In this document: piece by piece, positions 62,301 to 64,000 of the stretch
How positions within the stretch are numbered: position 1 is the stretch's first letter
How the letters are laid out: each line of letters opens with the position of its first letter
NCBI GenBank assembly: GCA_021234155.1
Contig: JAJEKV010000134.1
Location: 1,735,328 to 1,799,327 of the forward strand
Length of the DNA: 64,000 nucleotides
Reading direction: 5' to 3'
Source of the DNA: Isoetes taiwanensis
Lineage: Eukaryota > Streptophyta > Lycopodiopsida > Isoetales > Isoetaceae
Notes under the pieces: model-generated
What the model was told of the DNA's origin: nothing
Databases searched by the model: none
What the model saw: only the letters and a program-made list of their open reading frames with translations
Translations under genes and position numbers: made by a program

Positions 62301-64000
62301 CAAAGACTACACATTTGCAAACAAAAACAAGATATTAAATAACCATAGTTGAATTCTTATTCCTCTTTTTTATTTTAGAAAAGCCATTTGGGAATCGAAC
62401 CCAACTAAGTCCATTCTGGCATAATAGAAGAATCTTATGAAAATTCTTAAACTAAAAAAACAAGGTGTCCAACATCATTTGTAGGATGCCAATTTGGAAT
62501 TAATGCAAGGCCAATAATCAACTGACTTTTAGCAGTAAACATTGCTCTCAAGGAAACTGGATCAACATCAATTGTTTCAGCCTTGTGTCAAATCCTTCAA
62601 AACAGGGGACATTAGTATCCCAATTCAACACAGAGGATAGTTTGCTAATGATTAATCAAGGATTTAAAATGGATATAAAGAGGCTGCTTGGGTAGCTGTA
62701 ACTACCATTGTTTCCACTGTTTTGTCCATGGAAAAAAGGGGGAAATGCTTTGCTTTAAAGCCCAAGCTTCTCCTTTATAAATCTCTTCTTTACAGGATGC
62801 ACGTATCCGAGATCGATGCAACACCTTCTGCAATTGCCCAAACAAGATGTATTAAAAGACATTCTGGAATGTATTAAAAGAAAAAACAAAAAACTTTGAA
62901 AGTACAAAAATTTGATGAATAGAGCATTGAAAATTTGAAAGCAAAGGTAAAAGATTATGTGAAGGAGCTATTGCAGCAAGCAGCAGAGGCATTCAAGAAG
63001 CATTGCAAATACATTATAACCATGTGATAGATTGAAGACAATGCACAATCAGAGGTTCTACATGCCGCAACCTTACAAGTGCTTCATAAAAAGCTGTGTT
63101 ATGACTGGAAAATCAAAGTAGGCAGTACAAGAGAGCTACCTATAATTGCTAGCCTTCTCGCAAATAGTAAGAGAGCCTTTCCATCGTAAGAGAGCCTCGA
63201 TGGCATTTGCAGCATGGCATGATTGGAAATCTTCCCGATTTACTTGCATAACATTATCCTTGTCGGGCGAGTACTTGAACACTGCACAAAACCTTCATCC
63301 TTAAAATCAAACCAAAACACAACACGTAGAAGCTTGCAAAAACAATTAAAAACATGAAAGCTCACCTAATATATACGCCAACATGATACTTGTGCTTCAT
63401 CACCCAATCGCCGTAAAAGCTTTTGTTAGAGTTTCCTAGCCCACAGAGCCGCCCACGACGAATCTTTTGCCCAAAACTCAAGGCATTCCGCAGAATATAA
63501 CACAGAAAATCTAGAGTTAATCGATGATAGCAGAAGAAGGGCCAGTAAAAAAGGAAGTGGACAAAAGAATGTGGCCGTATTTGATCAAAACCTTCAGAAG
63601 TCTAAAGCTCCAGACATTTCTCCCAGCGCCCATTCTACCAGAGCTTGAATCTGACCTGAAGATTCTGGCAAAGGATACAAGCACTCGATTTGCAGCTCGA
63701 ATCTGATATGAAGATTCTGGCAAATGCCTAAATAATCACTCGATTTGATCTAAAGATTCGAACAAAGGCGAAAGAAGATGGAGAAATAAATAGAAACTGG
63801 CCAAAAAAACACCAATAGGATCGCAAGGCCGAGATCGACATCTCGGCCGTTCATCTCTGTTCATCCCAGCCATTCAATAAATTCCACAAATGAATATTTA
63901 AATTGAGGGACATTTGTTTAAAAAAGATATTTAGATTGAGGGACATTTGTTTGGGGTGTACTTAAAAATTTTTCAACCATTGCATTATGGAATTTCATGG
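62300..64000. other. No gene recognised; small repeats
   Basis: Direct duplications: GAAGATTCTGGCAAAKG with GCTCGAATCTGA (63645-63735) and TTTAGATTGAGGGACATTTGTTT (about 63898 and 63930). A minus-strand B-box-like GGTTCGATTCC lies at about 62393-62403, without a matching tRNA fold. Confidence 0.5.

Noticed and set aside
62380-62410. Minus-strand tRNA-like T-arm
   Set aside because: A B-box-like word only; no cloverleaf in the surrounding bases.

Overview
The window is nuclear DNA of a land plant, most likely a fern or another seed-free plant. The evidence is intron-rich genes with GT-AG splice sites, a plant-type Nudix hydrolase, a plant CDK fragment, a PPR relic, long introns and dense decayed transposons. 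A calcium- and integrin-binding (CIB-like) EF-hand gene and a DUF7869-like transposon protein are, to my knowledge, unlike seed plants. The species is inference. No prokaryotic signals, CRISPR array, rRNA or convincing tRNA gene was seen.

Layout. 1-9.3 kb: two ~4 kb direct copies of a non-coding repeat, then a smaller nested duplication. 9.3-17.4 kb: gene-poor, with a decayed PPR relic. 17.4-21.3 kb: a four-exon CIB-like gene whose large intron holds a LINE tail and a ~240 bp (GA)n tract. 21.6-26.5 kb: SINE-like and LINE tails and minisatellites. 27.1-27.8 kb: two exons of a plant CDK on the minus strand. 28.5-29.9 kb: a broken LRR receptor ectodomain gene.

30.907-42.942 kb: a 12,036 bp element with 25 bp perfect terminal inverted repeats flanked by CTTA on both sides. 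It carries a minus-strand multi-exon gene relic ending in an NIF/FCP1-like phosphatase domain and a plus-strand DUF7869-like relic. About 16 short palindromes lie only in its non-coding intervals, and their core shares the hexamer AAGTCG with the TIR end. This is the best candidate for an undescribed system.

43-51 kb: LINE fragments in both orientations, a SINE-like copy, minisatellites and gene-free DNA. 51.2-52.4 kb: a minus-strand C2H2 zinc-finger gene with one frame break and a strong hairpin at its 3' end. 54.2-55.6 kb: a five-exon Nudix hydrolase gene. 57-58.9 kb: the longest LINE copy, ending in (TTCTA)n. 59-64 kb: AT-rich repeats and no recognised gene.

Caution: many differences between the repeat copies, and several frame breaks, fall at CAG/CTG/CCG words. 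That looks like consensus error at methylated CHG sites, so some apparent pseudogenes may be intact.
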